Below are positions 3,904-6,767 of a stretch of DNA of 6,767 bases, one piece after another. The stretch is from Candidatus Peribacteraceae bacterium. Its GTDB lineage: Bacteria; Patescibacteriota; Gracilibacteria; Peribacterales; Peribacteraceae. Where the stretch lies: positions 1 to 6,767 of the forward strand of contig JABFSS010000130.1 in the NCBI GenBank assembly GCA_013140485.1, in the 5' to 3' direction. The translations under genes and the position numbers were made by a program. The stretch's first letter is position 1, and every line of letters starts with the position of its first letter. The notes under the pieces were generated by a model. It saw only the letters and a list, made by a program, of their open reading frames with translations, did not search any database and had not been told where the DNA came from.

Positions 3904-6767
3904 TTAAACCTCTTCTCTCGTCTCCTTTTTCTCCTTCTTTTTTTGCAAGAGGGTCACTTCTTCTGTCAATTCCTTCAGCCAATCGGATTTTTCGGCTTTC
4001 TGCTCAATCACTGACTGAGGAATCTTCAGCGATGCTCCGCTGATCTTCCACTGCGGGTTCACATGCAGCAGCTGCATGATTTCTTTGGCGGTGACGCGCG
4101 GACTCAGCGTCAGGACGATGAACTGCTGCTTGTTTTCATCCTCAGCCTTCACACGAAGCACTCCCGCTCGGCGACAGACCATCTTCAAACGAAGAATTTG
4201 GAAGAGCGACTTCACCTGGGTCGGCAGTTCGCCGAATTCTTCGTGGAGATCGGTTTCGAATTCTTTCAGGATCGCTTCGTCCTCACTTCCGGCCAGTTTC
4301 TGGTAGATGCTGATCTTCTCTTCGTTGTCCGTGATATAGAAGGAGGGGATGAGGGCTTCGACAGGGAGCTGAATTTCGACCGTGATGTCCTGATCTTCCT
4401 CTTCACCCTTCGAGCCCGTGCGGAGTTCTTCGACGGCGTTCTTCAGCAGGCGCAGGTAATGGCTGACGCCGACGGTCTGCATCGTGCCTGACTGGCTCGC
4501 ACCGAGAATTTCGCCCGCGCCGCGGATTTCGAGATCGCGCATGGCGACTTGGAAGCCCGACCCAAGTTCGCAGGCTTCGACGATCGCGCGGAGGCGCTTT
4601 TTGGCGTCGTCCTTGAGTTTTTGGCTGTGGTAAAGGAAATACGCGTAGGCCTGGAGTTTGGACCGACCGACGCGGCCGCGCAGCTGGTAGAGCTGACTGA
4701 GCCCGAACCGCTCGGCTTCGTTCACGATCAACGTGTTGGCGCGCGGGAGGTCGATACCGTTTTCGATGATCGTCGAACTCACGAGCACGTCATACTTGCC
4801 GTCTTTGAACGCGATGATGCGCTCCTCGAGAATCTCGGGTTTGAGTTGCCCATGTCCGACGACGAACGTCGCCTCGGGAATCAGTGCTTGGAGTTTTTGC
4901 GCGAACGCATCGATCGTCTCGACGCGGTTATGGAGGACGAAACACTGCCCCTTGCGCTTGACCTCGGTGAGGATGGACTGACGCGTGAGCTCGTCGGAGT
5001 ATTTACGCACTTCGGTGATGATCGGGAGGCGGCCCGGTGGCGGCGTGGTGATGGTAGTGATGTCGCGCAGCTTGTGGAGACCAAGGTTGAGCGTGCGGGG
5101 GATCGGCGTCGCGGTGAGTGTGAGGATATCGACGGACGCGCGCAGCTCCTTGAAGCGTTCTTTTTGCTTCACACCAAAGCGCTGCTCTTCGTCGATGATC
5201 ACGAGGCCCAGATTGTGGAACACGACGTCATCCTGGAGCAGGCGATGCGTTCCGATGACGATCTGTACGTCTCCTTTGCGCAGTTTCTCCAGCGTCTTCT
5301 TCTGCTCAGATACTGAACGAAATCGGCTCATCATGTCGATTTTGATGTTGAACGGGCTCATCCGTTCGACGAAGTTGCGGAAGTGCTGGTCAGCAAGAAT
5401 TGTGATCGGCGCGATGACGGCGACCTGTTTGCCGGCTTCAGCCGCTTTAAACGCCGCGCGCATCGCGACTTCCGTTTTGCCGAAGCCGACGTCTCCGCAG
5501 ACGAGGCGGTCCATCGGATGTTCGGATTCCATGTCTTTCTTGATGTCCTCGATCGCTTTGAGCTGGCCGGGCGTCTCGGTGTACGGGAAGAGTTCTTCAA
5601 ATTTCCGCTGACGATCGCCGTCATCGGGGAACGAATGTCCTTTCGATTTTGCGCGCTTCGCGTAGAGATTGAGAAGTTCTTTCGCGATTTCTTTCGTCTC
5701 CGCCCGCAACTTCTCATTCACGCGCTTCCATTCCATGGTGCCGAGTCGCGTGAGCACGGGCTCTTCGCCTTCTTCGTGGACGAACTTGCTCAGTTTATCC
5801 GCCTGGTCGACCGGCACGAACAATTTATCGCCCTCCGCGTACGTGAGCTCGAGATATTCGCGCGAGACGCCGTCGATTTCCTTCTGCGTCATCCCCTCGA
5901 AGTGCCCGATGCCGTGCTCCATGTGCACGACGTAATCGCCGGGCTGCAACGACGTGATGAAGTCGAGCGCGAGCTTGGCCATCGACCTCTGTTTTCCCGC
6001 TTTGCGAAGAGAAAAAATCTCGCGGTCGGTCAGCATCGCGCACTGCAGATCGGGATTCTGCAGCGAGTGCGGCAACAGGTCTTCGTCCCCTGCGGCGACC
6101 AGCGTGACCGCCCCTTGATGTCCTGCGCCGCCGGAATCATGCGGAATGCGTTCTTCCTTCAGAATGCCCTCGAGTTCTTCCATTCGCTTTGTCACGACAA
6201 GCAGCGTCCATTTTTGGGTGAGCTTGTCCCGCACGTCGTTCAAAAAATCCGACAACGTGTAGAACTTGAGAACGGAGAGGTAGCGAAGATGAATGTGATG
6301 CGCGGCATTTTCGGGGAACGCAGTGAAGTTGAGCAACGGAATCATCTCCGGAACTGTCATCTCTTCTTGGTCATCAAGAATGAGGAGTGTGTCCGCCGGA
6401 AATTGCGCATGAAGCGTCGCGCGTTTCCGGAAAGTGGCGGGATACATCACGATGTCGTTCCCCGCATCGTCCGTTTTCGATAAATCATCCGCATCGACAG
6501 CCAGGATCTTCTGCACTTTCTCGAAATCAAACTGCACGCGGTACGGATGCGGAGACTGGATGGGGAAAATATCGAGCGTATCGCCGATGCGGCGGTACTC
6601 ACCCGGATGGAGATAGAGATCGTCGCCGTGGGAATACCCGCGCTCGATGAGCGACTCGAAGAATTTTGTGAAATCGATGTTTTTGCCTACGGAGAGCGTT
6701 ATTTTCCTTTCCTCAAGTTCATCGATGAACGGGAACTCCGTGTCCCATGTCGCGCGCGGCAACAGGA
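3904..6767 (-). CDS. mfd: Transcription-repair coupling factor Mfd, N-terminus beyond window
   Basis: Mfd is an ATP-dependent DNA translocase that removes RNA polymerase stalled at lesions and recruits UvrA for nucleotide excision repair. The frame runs off the right edge; TTG at 6760-6762 is internal, and by alignment to E. coli about 106 residues are missing. Numbering from that TTG as 1: UvrB-like part with GEYRRIG and PYRVQF (54-78); degenerate domain 3 (about 160-265); RNA-polymerase-interacting domain (QPGDYVVHMEHGIG 273-286 to about 330); Walker A GDVGFGKTE (423-431); DEEQRFG (524-530); TATPIPRTL (550-558); motif V region IIENGIDLP (665-673); QLRGRVGR (693-700); TRG region with DLEIRGAGE (743-751); C-terminal domain (about 795-900), which in E. 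coli masks the UvrA-binding surface; and a Lys/Glu-rich tail (941-952). The motor looks intact. The distance from GEYRRIG to the polymerase-binding domain is about 100 residues shorter than in E. coli. Two UvrA-contact positions differ. Confidence 0.97.
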   Translation of the reverse strand, partial: LLPRATWDTEFPFIDELEERKITLSVGKNIDFTKFFESLIERGYSHGDDLYLHPGEYRRIGDTLDIFPIQSPHPYRVQFDFEKVQKILAVDADDLSKTDDAGNDIVMYPATFRKRATLHAQFPADTLLILDDQEEMTVPEMIPLLNFTAFPENAAHHIHLRYLSVLKFYTLSDFLNDVRDKLTQKWTLLVVTKRMEELEGILKEERIPHDSGGAGHQGAVTLVAAGDEDLLPHSLQNPDLQCAMLTDREIFSLRKAGKQRSMAKLALDFITSLQPGDYVVHMEHGIGHFEGMTQKEIDGVSREYLELTYAEGDKLFVPVDQADKLSKFVHEEGEEPVLTRLGTMEWKRVNEKLRAETKEIAKELLNLYAKRAKSKGHSFPDDGDRQRKFEELFPYTETPGQLKAIEDIKKDMESEHPMDRLVCGDVGFGKTEVAMRAAFKAAEAGKQVAVIAPITILADQHFRNFVERMSPFNIKIDMMSRFRSVSEQKKTLEKLRKGDVQIVIGTHRLLQDDVVFHNLGLVIIDEEQRFGVKQKERFKELRASVDILTLTATPIPRTLNLGLHKLRDITTITTPPPGRLPIITEVRKYSDELTRQSILTEVKRKGQCFVLHNRVETIDAFAQKLQALIPEATFVVGHGQLKPEILEERIIAFKDGKYDVLVSSTIIENGIDLPRANTLIVNEAERFGLSQLYQLRGRVGRSKLQAYAYFLYHSQKLKDDAKKRLRAIVEACELGSGFQVAMRDLEIRGAGEILGASQSGTMQTVGVSHYLRLLKNAVEELRTGSKGEEEDQDITVEIQLPVEALIPSFYITDNEEKISIYQKLAGSEDEAILKEFETDLHEEFGELPTQVKSLFQILRLKMVCRRAGVLRVKAEDENKQQFIVLTLSPRVTAKEIMQLLHVNPQWKISGASLKIPQSVIEQKAEKSDWLKELTEEVTLLQKKKEKKETREEV

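Noticed and set aside
3876..3958. Rho-independent terminator at the convergent junction
   Set aside because: Only a broken pairing (AAGAGG and GGTTT with AAACC and CCTCTT) is present, and the pyrimidine tract after it codes for the Lys/Glu-rich Mfd tail.
5383..6483. Long plus-strand open frame (366 codons) opposite mfd, and a 255-codon one at 4549-5316
   Set aside because: Both lie wholly antisense to well-conserved mfd motifs and give Arg/Phe/Leu-rich products without domains, so they are shadows of GC-rich coding sequence.
6760..6762. TTG as the start codon of mfd
   Set aside because: Homology extends further: about 106 N-terminal residues are expected, and the frame stays open to the window edge.
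1..6767. TGA recoded as glycine, as in Gracilibacteria
   Set aside because: TGA ends several genes at sensible positions, and none occurs inside the mfd, peptidase or 300-aa frames.

Overview
The window is bacterial: it carries most of mfd, a bacterial transcription-repair coupling factor. It is densely coding, GC-rich, and uses the standard code. TGA ends four of the genes, tryptophan is TGG, and the mfd frame has no internal TGA, which argues against lineages that read TGA as glycine. Very short leaders, mostly absent Shine-Dalgarno sequences, a compact Mfd and several unrecognised small proteins would fit a Patescibacteria (CPR) genome, perhaps of the Peregrinibacteria/Peribacteria type. 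That placement is inference only.

Left part (1-2278, all minus strand): two successive copies of a two-gene cassette. The upstream cassette is a 115-aa protein (1931-2278) followed by a 185-aa low-complexity protein (1377-1934), joined by a GTGA stop/start overlap. The downstream cassette is a 113-aa protein (915-1256) followed, after 14 bp, by a low-complexity protein of at least 300 aa (1-900) that leaves the window at its C-terminus. The two small proteins are clear paralogs. They align without gaps from residue 1, share about 25 of 60 core residues by hand count, and carry the signature PTG...Y.A.M..IEP.LVT...ETPEN. Each has its own extended -10 promoter (TGnTAGAAT) 18-21 nt before the start codon. 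The second proteins are both Ala/Gln/Lys/Glu-rich and almost free of Trp, Cys and Tyr, but do not align by eye. I do not recognise either family.

Middle (2279-3901, plus strand): a 41-bp divergent promoter region, then a family S51 serine peptidase (peptidase E-like, 2320-3006). It overlaps by 8 nt a 300-aa protein of unknown function with one four-cysteine zinc-knuckle-like motif (2999-3901). The overlap implies that these two are translated as a pair.

Right part (3904-6767, minus strand): mfd, convergent with the previous operon, with only 2 bp between the stop codons. About 106 N-terminal residues lie beyond the right edge. The RNA-polymerase-interacting domain, helicase motor and C-terminal domain are intact. 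The UvrB-like module is short, and two of three positions that contact UvrA in E. coli appear substituted.

No tRNA, rRNA, CRISPR array, insertion sequence or attachment site was seen. The only gene-free stretches are 1257-1376 (promoter and possible terminator), 2279-2319 (divergent promoters), 901-914 and 3902-3903.
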